Positions 7,281-15,008 of a DNA stretch of 40,943 nt are shown piece by piece. Origin of the DNA: Bacillus marinisedimentorum (GTDB taxonomy: Bacteria > Bacillota > Bacilli > Bacillales > Bacillaceae_O); the NCBI RefSeq assembly GCF_001644195.2, contig NZ_LWBL02000044.1, positions 1 through 40,943 on the forward strand, given 5' to 3'. The notes beneath the pieces were generated by a model. It was not told the origin of the DNA and searched no databases. It saw nothing but the letters and a program-made list of their open reading frames with translations. The translations under genes and the position numbers were made by a program. Within the stretch, counting starts at the first letter, position 1, and each line of letters begins with the position of its first letter.

Positions 7281-7644
7281 TCAATCAAACTCCCCTTTTT
7301 TTCTAAACCCCAACTATTGAAGCTAGTAAAATTATACAGCCGATCCGGTACTGTCATCAATGAAAATTTAGCAATTTATGAAACTTGCAGGAATTCATCC
7401 AGGAATTCAAGAATTTTTGTACATGCAGTCAAAAAACGGCGGAAATTCTGCTTCTGTCATATTTTCTCATACTTCCTGCTGTTTATCATCTGCTTAAAGA
7501 ACCTTTTTCAAAGGCTATGTTAAACCTTATTGTTGATTTGGCAGCGTGTTACTTTCCGCACTTGCACAAGCCGCGCCAACACAGGCTATGTTTAAATCAA
7601 CATTCCTGGATGACGAAGCCTTTAAATAAATGGGAGGGATTTTT
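7281..7644. other. intergenic region between the PBP and the 3-hydroxyisobutyrate dehydrogenase-like gene
   Basis: The genes diverge here. The PBP promoter must lie in the left part; no single clear box stood out. The right part holds a 70-bp mini copy of repeat family 1 (7532-7601). No credible ORF was found. Confidence 0.6.
7532..7601. repeat. 70-bp mini copy of repeat family 1 (copy C)
   Basis: It begins GTTGATTT (7532-7539) and ends AAATCAAC (7594-7601), the same inverted ends as the longer copies at 12532 and 23278. Outside the left end, GGCTATGTTAAAC (7513-7525) matches the flank of the copy at 40864. The inside is unrelated to the longer copies, as expected of an internally deleted derivative. 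Confidence 0.6.
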
Positions 7645-8523
7645 ATGAAGATTGCTTTTATCGGTCTCGGCAATATGGGGCTGCCTATGGCTACCAATCT
7701 CGTAAACGCAGGTTACTCTGTCATCGGCATCAACCGGAGCAAAGGAAAGGAGCAAACCTTTAAAGAACGCGGCGGAATCACAGGATATACTGTCAGCGAA
7801 GCTGCAGCCGAGGCGGACATTGTGCTGACCTGCCTGCCGCTTCCTGAAGACGTCGAAAATGTTTATTTCGGTCAGGAAGGCATCATTGAAAATGCCAGAG
7901 ATGGTCTTACAGTGGCCGACCACAGCACGGTTTCACCTGCGCTCAATAAAAAAATTGCCGATGCGGCCGGCAAACGGGGAATCGGATTTATCGACGCTCC
8001 GATCAGCGGCGGCAATTTCGGAGCTGAAGCTGGTACGCTTTCCATCATGTGCGGCGGCGGGAAAGAAACTTTTGATAAATTGAAAGATGTTTTTGAAGTG
8101 ATGGGTGAAAACATCTACCATGTCGGTGATACCGGGTCCGGGTCGGTTGTGAAGCTGATCAATAATTTGATGGTAAGCTTCCATACCCAGGCGGTCAGTG
8201 AAGGCATGGCGCTGGCAAAAGAAATGAATGTCAATCCTGACCTGGTTTTTGATATTTTAAATGCCAGCTATGCGCAGAGCCGGATTTTGGAGCGCCACTA
8301 TAAAAACTTCATCGCAAAAGACCATTATGAAGCAGGATTTGCCATAAAGCTTCTCCTGAAGGACATGAGGATTGCCGGTGAAATGGCAAAAGAAGCCGAA
8401 ATGGAGCTGCCCGGCGGCAAAAGCATGACCGCCCTGCTTGAAGAAGCAGCTGAAAATGGACTTGGCGAAAAAGATATGAGTGCCATGCTCCTCAACATGG
8501 ACCGGCATATGAATAAGAAATAA
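7645..8523 (+). CDS. 3-hydroxyisobutyrate dehydrogenase family oxidoreductase (YkwC-like)
   Basis: The 292-residue NAD(P)-dependent beta-hydroxyacid dehydrogenase begins with a Rossmann motif, IGLGNMGLPMATNL (residues 6-19). The family substrate signature, DAPISGGNFGAEAGTL, lies near residue 120, and the catalytic Lys region (GSGSVVKLINNLM) near residue 170. Such enzymes oxidise 3-hydroxyisobutyrate or related acids; the actual substrate cannot be read from sequence. ATG at 7645 is chosen because GGGAGGG lies 7 nt before it; the ATG 15 nt upstream overlaps that ribosome binding site. It appears monocistronic and ends in a strong terminator. Confidence 0.9.
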   Translation: MKIAFIGLGNMGLPMATNLVNAGYSVIGINRSKGKEQTFKERGGITGYTVSEAAAEADIVLTCLPLPEDVENVYFGQEGIIENARDGLTVADHSTVSPALNKKIADAAGKRGIGFIDAPISGGNFGAEAGTLSIMCGGGKETFDKLKDVFEVMGENIYHVGDTGSGSVVKLINNLMVSFHTQAVSEGMALAKEMNVNPDLVFDILNASYAQSRILERHYKNFIAKDHYEAGFAIKLLLKDMRIAGEMAKEAEMELPGGKSMTALLEEAAENGLGEKDMSAMLLNMDRHMNKK

Positions 8524-8529
8524 TAATTT

Positions 8530-8582
8530 TGCGTCTGTTTTTTCTCCTTCCCTCAGGGCGGGAAAAAACAGGCGTTTTCATT
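8530..8582 (+). terminator. terminator after the dehydrogenase gene
   Basis: A long stem CGTCTGTTTTTTC (8532-8544) / GAAAAAACAGGCG (8562-8574) with one mismatch is followed by TTTTCATTT. It also covers the 3' end of the convergent CBS gene. Confidence 0.82.
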
Positions 8583-9303
8583 TCCTTTTGTACTTCTCCC
8601 CGATACTTAATAGATCACGCGGTGTTACCAAACCGAGCAGCTCCACATCCGCCTTCCCTGTTTTGGTGATGAAAACGGCTTCGAGCCTCTGTCCGCTTTT
8701 ATCGACCGCCTGCAAATAAAGTTCTTTTACATCATATACCGTTTTTTCCTGATTGATGAATGACGCTCTTGTCTTGCTGCTTTCATAACGGAGGAGATCT
8801 CCAACTGAGGCTGTTTCCATCGCTTCTGTCGTAATGAAGTCCGCGTGTCCGGCGACCCACCTCGAGATTGAACGGTCGGTAATGAGTCCGGCATACTTAT
8901 CGCCTTCATCATAAACGGGAAACTGGGAATAAGCATATTTTTTCACTGCCATGACGACTGATAGCAGGGAATCTGTTTTTTTAAAGGCTAGAACCTTCCG
9001 CTCGTAAGCAGGAATGACATAAATGGGCTGCATCAGCTCATGAACAATGAATTCGAGTTTTTCAACGACAGAAAGGTGCGGCTCGGCGATGGCCACTTCC
9101 GGATAACTTTTGTCATGGACGATTGCATTCCGTAATTCTCCGGCTTCCAATAGGTCCTCCCGAAACTCCATTACGATTCCGTTTTTCCTTTTGGCCATTT
9201 CTACAAGCCTGTAAAACGGCATGTACCGGTTAATCCCGACAAGAGATCCGAGATATTCAGCGATTTCGTTATAAGCCTTTATAAATCGTTCGGAGTTTTT
9301 CAC
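8578..9303 (-). CDS. CBS-domain protein with N-terminal HEPN-like motif
   Basis: This 241-residue protein has two parts. Residues 1-75 are helical and contain ELRNAIVHD, i.e. Arg58-Asn-x3-His63, the RN(x)3H pattern of HEPN nucleases and HEPN-like nucleotide-binding domains. Residues about 92-235 form two CBS modules: IYVIPAYERKVLAFKKTDSLL...FPVYDEG...GLITDRSISRW, then ASVGDLL...VFITKTGKADVELLGLVTPRDLL. CBS pairs usually bind adenine nucleotides. GTG at 9303 is chosen over TTG at 9309 because AGGGGA is correctly spaced only for GTG. It converges on the dehydrogenase gene. The CBS call is firm; the HEPN call is inference from the motif. Confidence 0.85.
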   Translation of the reverse strand: MKNSERFIKAYNEIAEYLGSLVGINRYMPFYRLVEMAKRKNGIVMEFREDLLEAGELRNAIVHDKSYPEVAIAEPHLSVVEKLEFIVHELMQPIYVIPAYERKVLAFKKTDSLLSVVMAVKKYAYSQFPVYDEGDKYAGLITDRSISRWVAGHADFITTEAMETASVGDLLRYESSKTRASFINQEKTVYDVKELYLQAVDKSGQRLEAVFITKTGKADVELLGLVTPRDLLSIGEKYKRK

Positions 9304-9386
9304 ATTCAATCCCCTTTTCGGTTTTTATTTGTTTATTTTACCATGTAATTACAACCACAAATACGATATGTGAAATTTTTAAACGC

Positions 9387-9416
9387 CTAAAAAAATAAAC
9401 CAGGAATCACCTGGTC
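9387..9416 (-). terminator. terminator of the 56-residue membrane protein gene
   Basis: On the minus strand, CCAGG TGATT CCTGG is followed by TTTATTTTTTT. The TGA stop codon of the gene lies in the loop. Confidence 0.82.
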
Positions 9417-9577
9417 AGATGCATGTCTTTAATTTCAACGCCTTCCCCGGCGTTCTGCTGTTTGTTAAATGACCGAACCAACTTTACAGCGAAAGAATCA
9501 TGAACGTGATATAGGACATCGATCATGATGACGCTATAGATAACAACCGTTAATCCGATAAATAAGAAAATCATCAT
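9407..9577 (-). CDS. small membrane protein, 56 residues, probably Fur-regulated
   Basis: The ORF starts MMIFLFIGLTVVIYSVIMI, one transmembrane helix (residues about 3-24), followed by a hydrophilic tail with the segment VLYHVHDSFAVKLVRSF. The start ATG ATG at 9577 follows GGGTGAT. It has its own promoter (9640-9668) bracketed by two Fur-box-like palindromes, and its own terminator. I do not recognise the family. The promoter, operator and terminator placement around so short a frame argue strongly that it is a real gene, and one that responds to iron. It lies between the CBS gene and ypbQ on the same strand. Confidence 0.72.
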   Translation of the reverse strand: MMIFLFIGLTVVIYSVIMIDVLYHVHDSFAVKLVRSFNKQQNAGEGVEIKDMHLTR

Positions 9578-9613
9578 CCATCACCCATTTCACAGTTATT
9601 AACCCGCCGATAG

Positions 9614-9628
9614 TGATAACCATTATCA
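9614..9628. promoter_or_regulatory. Fur box, downstream half-operator
   Basis: TGATAAC C ATTATCA matches the 7-1-7 Bacillus Fur consensus (TGATAAT N ATTATCA) at 13 of 14 defined positions. It sits right around the expected transcription start (near 9633) of the small membrane protein gene, a classic repressing position. Confidence 0.8.
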
Positions 9629-9639
9629 TTTACACCTTA

Positions 9640-9668
9640 ATCGTATCACCACCTCTTTGTTTTCGCAA
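9640..9668 (-). promoter_or_regulatory. sigma-A promoter of the 56-residue membrane protein gene
   Basis: On the minus strand, TTGCGA (9668-9663) and TACGAT (9645-9640) are spaced 17 nt apart. Confidence 0.72.
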
Positions 9669-9679
9669 GGCATAAGCGG

Positions 9680-9694
9680 GAATGATTCTCATTC
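9680..9694. promoter_or_regulatory. second Fur-box-like palindrome
   Basis: The perfect inverted repeat GAATGA TTC TCATTC lies directly upstream of the -35 box. On the minus strand it contains TGAGAATCATT, common in Fur sites. It is weaker than the site at 9614. Confidence 0.6.
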
Positions 9695-9724
9695 TATCGC
9701 GCGTTTTTCTATTTTGTTCACAAT

Positions 9725-10273
9725 TTACGGAGTGAAACGCGACTTGCCCTCAAATATATTGGAATAATCCGTCGCTTCGCGAAGCGCTTTTTCCTCCGCC
9801 GGAATTCGGATGGAGAGGACAATGATATTCAGCAGCGTAAACAATGCTGCCGTTAAATAAGCGTCAAAAAGTAAAGGAGCACTGAGAAATTCAAGTGCGA
9901 CAACAACATAATTCGGATGGCGGATATACTTATAAGGACCTTTTGCGACGACATCAGCACCCGGCAGGACGATGATTTTCGTGTTCCAGAACTTGCCAAG
10001 CGAAAACAAGGCCCATACCCGCATCGCCTGCGCGAATACAAACAGGGCCAGCCAGAGCGGCCATAGATCCGATATACTCCTCTGGATGAGACCCCCTTCC
10101 ACAAAAAACATGAAAAAGAACAGCACGTGGACAAGCACGATATATTTGTAGTGCTGACGTCCGTGTTCACGTGCTCCTTTGCTCTTCATCCATGCTTCAT
10201 TCCTGCGGGCGATCATAAGCTCTGCAATCCGCTGAAAAATAAGGAAAGCGAAAAACCAATAAAAAACCGTCAC
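9725..10273 (-). CDS. ypbQ: isoprenylcysteine carboxyl methyltransferase family protein (alkylpyrone O-methyltransferase)
   Basis: This 182-residue integral membrane methyltransferase has about five hydrophobic helices. The ICMT signature GPYKYIRHPNYVVVALEF lies around residues 112-129, followed by the cofactor-binding segment with RIPAEEKAL. In B. subtilis the homologue BpsB (YpbQ) methylates alkylpyrones made by the type III polyketide synthase BpsA. Here it starts 4 nt after the bpsA stop codon, so the two are one operon, which supports the same role. Confidence 0.9.
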   Translation of the reverse strand: MTVFYWFFAFLIFQRIAELMIARRNEAWMKSKGAREHGRQHYKYIVLVHVLFFFMFFVEGGLIQRSISDLWPLWLALFVFAQAMRVWALFSLGKFWNTKIIVLPGADVVAKGPYKYIRHPNYVVVALEFLSAPLLFDAYLTAALFTLLNIIVLSIRIPAEEKALREATDYSNIFEGKSRFTP

Positions 10274-10277
10274 GGGT

Positions 10278-11363
10278 TCACCTCCACTCCATCAGCACAA
10301 GTTCCGAACTGAAACCCGGCCCAAGCGCGGCACCAAGGGCTTTATCTCCAATTTCCATTCTGTTTTTCATTGCTTCCTCAAGAACAAACAAAATGGTGAC
10401 AGATGACATGTTCCCGTAATTTTTTAAAACGGCAAGCGGGAGATCGAGCTGTTTCCATTCTATGTCCAGTGCATCGCGGTATGCCTGAAGCACTTTTTTT
10501 CCGCCCGGATGTGCGATATATTGCTTTATATCGGCAACGGTTATCGACTGCTCAGCAAAAAACGAATAAACCTGTTCAGGAAGCCAGTCTTTAACAAGTG
10601 TTGGGATATCTTTTGAAAAAACGACATACAGCCCTTCATTCATTACCTCCCATCCCATTACGTCCTCTGAATGTTCAAGTGTGGATGACTGGCTGGCATT
10701 GATATGTAACAGCGGCCCCGTGTCATCATGCTGCACCGAAGCCTTTTCCCCGGCAACAAGTACACAGGCAGCTCCATCTGAAAACAAAGAGGTGCCGATC
10801 AAGTTGCTCTTGGAAAAGTCTTCGTGCTGGAACGTAAGGCTGCAAAGCTCTAAGCTGACCAGCAATACCTTCTCCTCCGGAAAGGCCATACAATATTCAT
10901 GGGCCCTCGACAACCCTGCAGCCCCTCCTGCACATCCAAGTCCCCATAATGGGATCCTTTTTGTTGTGCGGGAGAACGGCATCTTATTCATAATCCTGGC
11001 ATCGATTGACGGAGTAGAAACGCCGGTGGAGGACACAAAAAAGATCGCATCGATGTCAGACAGGTGAAAGTTCTTATCTTTCAAACGGTAATTGCCGATG
11101 CAGCGTTCAATTGCCTTTATGCTGTATTCCACTGCACATTCAATGTATTTATCATTTTTTTCCTTAAACGTATGGGGTTTCCTGAACCACTCCAGCGGTG
11201 CAGAAAAATGCCGCTTTTCGATAAGGCCGTTGTCAAATACGGACAGCAGCCGGTCGATATCCCTGAAGGCAACCCCAAACTGTTCCTTTGCAAATTGTGC
11301 GGTTTCCTTCTGCCCCACCACGTGAGGAGGGGCGTATGTACCTGTAGCCATAATAATGCTCAT
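10278..11363 (-). CDS. bpsA: type III polyketide synthase (BpsA/BcsA)
   Basis: The 361-residue chalcone synthase-like enzyme condenses fatty acyl-CoA with malonyl-CoA to give alkylpyrones. The catalytic triad is visible: Cys144 in WGLGCAGGAAGL, His in YIAHPGGKKVL (near 290) and Asn in NYGNMSSVTI (near 323). ATG at 11363 (MSIIMATGTY) is chosen because GGAGG lies 8 nt before it; the upstream ATG lacks a ribosome binding site. It is the first gene of the bpsA-ypbQ operon. Its length matches the roughly 365-residue B. subtilis enzyme. Confidence 0.94.
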   Translation of the reverse strand: MSIIMATGTYAPPHVVGQKETAQFAKEQFGVAFRDIDRLLSVFDNGLIEKRHFSAPLEWFRKPHTFKEKNDKYIECAVEYSIKAIERCIGNYRLKDKNFHLSDIDAIFFVSSTGVSTPSIDARIMNKMPFSRTTKRIPLWGLGCAGGAAGLSRAHEYCMAFPEEKVLLVSLELCSLTFQHEDFSKSNLIGTSLFSDGAACVLVAGEKASVQHDDTGPLLHINASQSSTLEHSEDVMGWEVMNEGLYVVFSKDIPTLVKDWLPEQVYSFFAEQSITVADIKQYIAHPGGKKVLQAYRDALDIEWKQLDLPLAVLKNYGNMSSVTILFVLEEAMKNRMEIGDKALGAALGPGFSSELVLMEWR

Positions 11364-11574
11364 TTTTGAGACCTCCGGCATTTATTTCGTTACTTGTAAT
11401 ATCCCCTATAGTTTCTTCATGAAACCGAAAAAAATGCAGACAGCATGCGGATGCACGCTAAACTGCAGAAATATTTCTTTTCAACCTTCAACTTTTAAGG
11501 TGCTTTGCCGATATTAAGGAAAGGAATAATCAACATGCGTATTTTGCCTTTTCGCGTGGATGAGGTGATAAGAC

Positions 11575-12033
11575 ATGCAATTAAACGAAAACGTGGCCAA
11601 AGTATTGAACGGGGCAATCCAGGCGCTTAAAACGATTGTACCAGAAGGAGTCGAAATATATAAACCTCTGCTCATCGAACATTCATTCACACACTTGCCA
11701 ATGGCTGTTCTGATTGGAATGACCGGTGATGTACGGGGGCGTCTCTTGATTGACGGAGATAAAACCGCATTTGGTGCACTTGGCGAAAAAATGTTCGGAA
11801 TGCCGCTGGAAGGTGACTTGCTCGAATCCTTCACAGGGGAATTTGGCAATATGTTCGCGGGCAACCTGTCAACCGTCATATCAAAGGATAATGTCCTGAT
11901 GGATATCACTCCGCCAACAATCATGACTGGACGTTCGAGGCTTAGCGGTTTTGATAAGGCATTGCATGTACCTATAAAAATGGACAATGATAGTGACATG
12001 AATGTTTTTTTAATGCTCGAAACATCGAACTGA
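11575..12033 (+). CDS. CheX-like protein (CheC/CheX/FliY phosphatase family)
   Basis: This 152-residue protein contains the phosphatase motif E-x2-N as Glu89-Phe-Gly-Asn92 in ESFTGEFGNMFAGN, the hallmark of one CheC/CheX active site. There is only one copy, as in CheX, which dephosphorylates CheY-P. An N-terminal helical segment includes NVAKVLNGAIQAL. The ribosome binding site is GAGGTGAT. No chemotaxis or flagellar genes lie nearby, so the response regulator it acts on may be elsewhere. The family call is good; activity is inferred from the motif. Confidence 0.82.
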   Translation: MQLNENVAKVLNGAIQALKTIVPEGVEIYKPLLIEHSFTHLPMAVLIGMTGDVRGRLLIDGDKTAFGALGEKMFGMPLEGDLLESFTGEFGNMFAGNLSTVISKDNVLMDITPPTIMTGRSRLSGFDKALHVPIKMDNDSDMNVFLMLETSN

Positions 12034-12227
12034 ACGCCTCATACTCCTTTCATCTATGTTGTGTGGCGATGAATGCTGATAAAAATGGTGCCGAAACAGC
12101 CTTCGGCAAAAAGACGATCGGGTTTACTTCATAGGCCAAACTATGTAAATATCATCGGATAACATACTCGTTTTCAAACTGACGAGTTCGGTTTTCGAGT
12201 ACAAAACAGTATACCGCACACCCAAAC

Positions 12228-12270
12228 AGCAGTCCAATCAGCAATAGAATTGGGCTGCTTATTTTTATTG
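12228..12270 (+). terminator. probable intrinsic terminator
   Basis: AGCAGTCCAAT (12228-12238) pairs with ATTGGGCTGCT (12249-12259) with one G-T wobble, followed by TATTTTTATT. It lies about 200 nt after the CheX-like gene, which may be read through to this point. Confidence 0.7.
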
Positions 12271-12531
12271 ATTAAAAGTGTTTCTTAATAAGGTAAATGG
12301 AAATTGGAACAGGAATTGACACCCCTTTTTAGTAAGATGGCACAACTTCATGTCATCCACTGAGAGGTATGGCGGAATGATGAAAGCAAAGACATTGCAT
12401 TTTAAAATGAGTGGGTTGATTCCGCTGCAGGTACGAAAGGAAAGGTTAAGCTCCAGGGTAGGCTGCTATCATATACATGAATAATTTATTCCATTAAATG
12501 GGGTATTTAATACGGCGGTGTTAAGTACCAT

Positions 12532-12746
12532 GTTGATTTGTACTGAAGTTGAGTGGAGCGGAAGGGGCTTGACTCCTGCTGAAGCAGCGGGACAGCTGAG
12601 ACCCCACCCGAGCGGAGCATAGCGACGAGGAGGTTCATCGCCCGCCCCGCAACAAAGAAGACACTGTGAGTGCGACCGGAGGGAAGCAGAAACGGATGTC
12701 GCACTTGTGCCTGTGGTGAAAGCGAGCCAATGCAGCGGAAATCAAC
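12532..12746. repeat. repeat family 1, copy A (215 bp)
   Basis: Ends are inverted: GTTGATTT (12532-12539) and AAATCAAC (12739-12746). The GC-rich inside contains GGAGCGGAAGG, GAGACCCCACCCGAGC and CGCCCGCCCCGC blocks. I recall similar blocks recurring between genes in many Bacillaceae genomes. The right third (12665-12740), with GACCGGAGGGAAGCA and AGCGGAAATCAAC, is shared with copy B at 23278-23615. No transposase is encoded. Confidence 0.75.
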
Positions 12747-12934
12747 AACGACTTTATACAGGAGCTTTAATAAAGAAAAAGAAAAAAGCTTAGAAAATAA
12801 AAATTCTCTAAGCCTTTTCCCTGTGAAATATCATGTGTTTGCGGTTATGAATTCCAAGTGACTTTGTCTGTGATCGGTGATTTGCTCCTCGCAAGTGAAT
12901 CTGTTTAGCATCAAAACAGGACTGTTTCATTCTG

Positions 12935-14011
12935 TTATAGCTTATTTAACATCTCCTGGATCTGTTGTGAAAATTGACTGGTGTCGAATGATGCAGATGC
13001 CGCATCCCTTATCCTTTCATCACGCAATGCCGCTCTCCTTCCGGCCTCTTTCAAATGGCCGATTCCTTCATTTATATATTTCTGATATAAGAAGTCCAGT
13101 TCATCGAGCTTCTCTTTATAGCGCATTTCAACAGAACTGCTGATGCATTCTTTGAACATATCCACCACAACATCCCCCGGGCGGAACGGTTCCTTCTTAT
13201 GCGGCGATGTCCCATCGAATACAGCTGCAGCGATTGCAGGAATGGCGATCATATCAAGGCTTCCCGGGTCAAATGAACATGGATAGCGATCGACCCTCAA
13301 CCCCAGTCCGGCCGCCTTTTCGGCTATTTTTTTCATCATTGTCGATTTCCCGCTGCCAGGCCGGCCTTTAATGATGATCCTTTTATCAAGACCTTCTGTT
13401 ATATTGTCAATGAAATTAATTGGTCCATCCGGTGTTGAGGCCCCGAAAAAGATCGTCCGACCTTCACTTGCTTCCTTTCCGGGAACCGCATTCACGAACA
13501 AGTCGTCAAGCAAACGGCCGGTAACATCATCCGCCCTGTCAAAGTCCATTTCGCTTAAGTATATTTTTTCTTTTTCAATATGGAGCAAATGAGCCCGTCT
13601 GAAAGCGGAAACGAGGTTATCGAGTGCCTGCTGTTCTTCCCTTTCCCATTCAAGCGCTTGTGCTTTTGTTTCAGCAAGCTGTCCTTCATCATAGCTGATT
13701 TGCGGATTGATCGTCAGGGAGCGGCTGTTTATATCCGAACTTATCCTGTCTGCATCAAAAATCACCACATTCTTTTCCGGAATGGCAAGCCCTTCAAGGT
13801 AGCGGGTATTGAGAGGTGAATGGAAATACTCAAGTGACAGGCCCTCTTCCATCAATTTCAATGCTGCCTTTCTGATAAATGCCGACTTCGCCTCCCTCGA
13901 CTTTCCTTCAACCAAAAAGGTCAGTGCGGCTGCATCGGCCAATTCCTGATGAAGGGACACATATCCTTTGCTTGAATATACTCCTGCATAATAGTTTTTT
14001 AGTGTAGACAT
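12935..14011 (-). CDS. PRK06851-type ATPase with duplicated P-loop domains
   Basis: The 358-residue protein is made of two similar P-loop halves. The second has an intact Walker A, KGRPGSGKSTM (Gly216 to Lys222-Ser223). The first has the equivalent VEGKSREAKSAF (Gly36 to Lys42-Ser43), in which the last glycine is Ala. After each comes a matching stretch, FHSPLNTRYLEGLAIPEKNVVIFDADR and CSFDPGSLDMIAIPAIAAAVFDGTS, showing internal duplication. It resembles the PRK06851 family of unknown function in Bacillus. GGAGG lies 6 nt before ATG. The nucleotide is probably bound and hydrolysed only in the second half. Role unknown. Confidence 0.82.
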   Translation of the reverse strand: MSTLKNYYAGVYSSKGYVSLHQELADAAALTFLVEGKSREAKSAFIRKAALKLMEEGLSLEYFHSPLNTRYLEGLAIPEKNVVIFDADRISSDINSRSLTINPQISYDEGQLAETKAQALEWEREEQQALDNLVSAFRRAHLLHIEKEKIYLSEMDFDRADDVTGRLLDDLFVNAVPGKEASEGRTIFFGASTPDGPINFIDNITEGLDKRIIIKGRPGSGKSTMMKKIAEKAAGLGLRVDRYPCSFDPGSLDMIAIPAIAAAVFDGTSPHKKEPFRPGDVVVDMFKECISSSVEMRYKEKLDELDFLYQKYINEGIGHLKEAGRRAALRDERIRDAASASFDTSQFSQQIQEMLNKL

Positions 14012-14089
14012 AACATGCCTCCTGCAAGATTATTCTCAATCTTACAGTCAGCCTATGATAACAGCCCGGTTTTGGTTCTTCTGTATCGA

Positions 14090-14860
14090 TCAGAACCCGT
14101 TGATGGTCATTCCGCCGTCCACAAACAGTGTTTGGCCAGTCACATAGTTGCCGGCTGAAGATGCCAAAAATACAGCCGGTCCGACCAGCTCTTCCAGTTC
14201 ACCTACCCGGTTGAGAGGTGTTACCGACAGGATATCATTCAAGTACTCTTCATCTGACAGCAATTTTTCTGTCAATGGCGTTTTAAAGTACCACGGGCCG
14301 ATTGCGTTGACATTGATTCCGTATTCTCCCCACTCGAATGCCAGGTTTTTTGTCATCTGTATGAGCGCTGCCTTGGTGGATGCATATACAACCCCTGTCC
14401 GAAGTGCAACCTTACCGGCGACTGACGTAATATTGATTATCTTACCGCCGCCTGTTTCTTTCATCCAGGCCCCCGCCTCCTGCGACATCAGGAAAGCGGA
14501 TCTTAGGTTTGTGTCCATGATTGCGGTCCACTCTTCTTCTGTTACTTCGAGCGCCTTGCTTCGGATATTCATACCCGCATTGTTGACCAGAACGTCGATT
14601 TTTCTCCCTTCAACTTTCATTTTTTGGAATGCCCGGCTGATATCTTCGGGTTTTGTCAGATCGGCCTGGATCACAAGTGTTTTTTGCCCTATTTCCTGTA
14701 CCGTTTCTGCAGTTGCTTCAAGGTCTTCTTGTGTCCGTGCAATAAGAATAAGGTCAGCACCCGCTTCCGCAAATCCGATTGCGACCGCCCGGCCAATCCC
14801 CCGGCCGGCACCGGTCACCACCGCAGTTTTTCCTTCAAGTTTAAATGACGGTAAATACAT
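14090..14860 (-). CDS. short-chain dehydrogenase/reductase
   Basis: The 256-residue classical SDR has TGAGRGIG at residues 17-24 (nucleotide binding), NNAG at 93-96, and the catalytic Ser146, Tyr159 and Lys163 (YASTK). The C-terminal VDGGMTINGF is typical of gluconate 5-dehydrogenase, glucose 1-dehydrogenase and 3-oxoacyl-ACP reductase-like members. Which substrate it uses cannot be told. The AGGAGGG ribosome binding site precedes ATG. It lies about 80 nt upstream of the PRK06851-like gene on the same strand, so co-transcription is possible. Confidence 0.9.
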   Translation of the reverse strand: MYLPSFKLEGKTAVVTGAGRGIGRAVAIGFAEAGADLILIARTQEDLEATAETVQEIGQKTLVIQADLTKPEDISRAFQKMKVEGRKIDVLVNNAGMNIRSKALEVTEEEWTAIMDTNLRSAFLMSQEAGAWMKETGGGKIINITSVAGKVALRTGVVYASTKAALIQMTKNLAFEWGEYGINVNAIGPWYFKTPLTEKLLSDEEYLNDILSVTPLNRVGELEELVGPAVFLASSAGNYVTGQTLFVDGGMTINGF

Positions 14861-14992
14861 ATTTGATTCCCTCCTATTTCAATTCCGTTATCCTTCTCCC
14901 ATTTTATCAAACAGTGATATTCCTGTCTGTTTCGGTTTACTGACAGGAAGAACAGTGAACAATGCTAATATAAGAGAAATTTTTGAACCCTT

Positions 14993-15008
14993 TACGTAAG
15001 CGCTTTAC
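14993..15008. promoter_or_regulatory. possible cre (CcpA) site
   Basis: CGTAAGCGCTTTACT is near-palindromic around AAGCGCTTT and fits the cre consensus WTGNAANCGNWNNCW except for the first TG (here CG). It lies between the divergent SDR and lipoprotein genes and could serve either. Confidence 0.4.

Larger units (their letters stand above)
12034..12934. other. 900-bp intergenic region with hairpins and a family 1 repeat
   Basis: From left to right it holds a TGCCGAA/TTCGGCA hairpin (12089-12108), a terminator-like stem (12228-12270), an AT-rich stretch with TTGACA near 12316, and a repeat family 1 copy (12532-12746). A 35-codon frame starting MMKAKTLHFK near 12377 is possible but poorly supported. 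I see no other gene. Confidence 0.6.

Noticed and set aside
12377-12484. 35-codon plus-strand frame starting MMKAKTLHFK
   Set aside because: Weak ribosome binding site and no terminator or family support; it is mentioned only in the intergenic note.
12507-12704. 65-codon minus-strand frame
   Set aside because: It falls inside repeat family 1 copy A.
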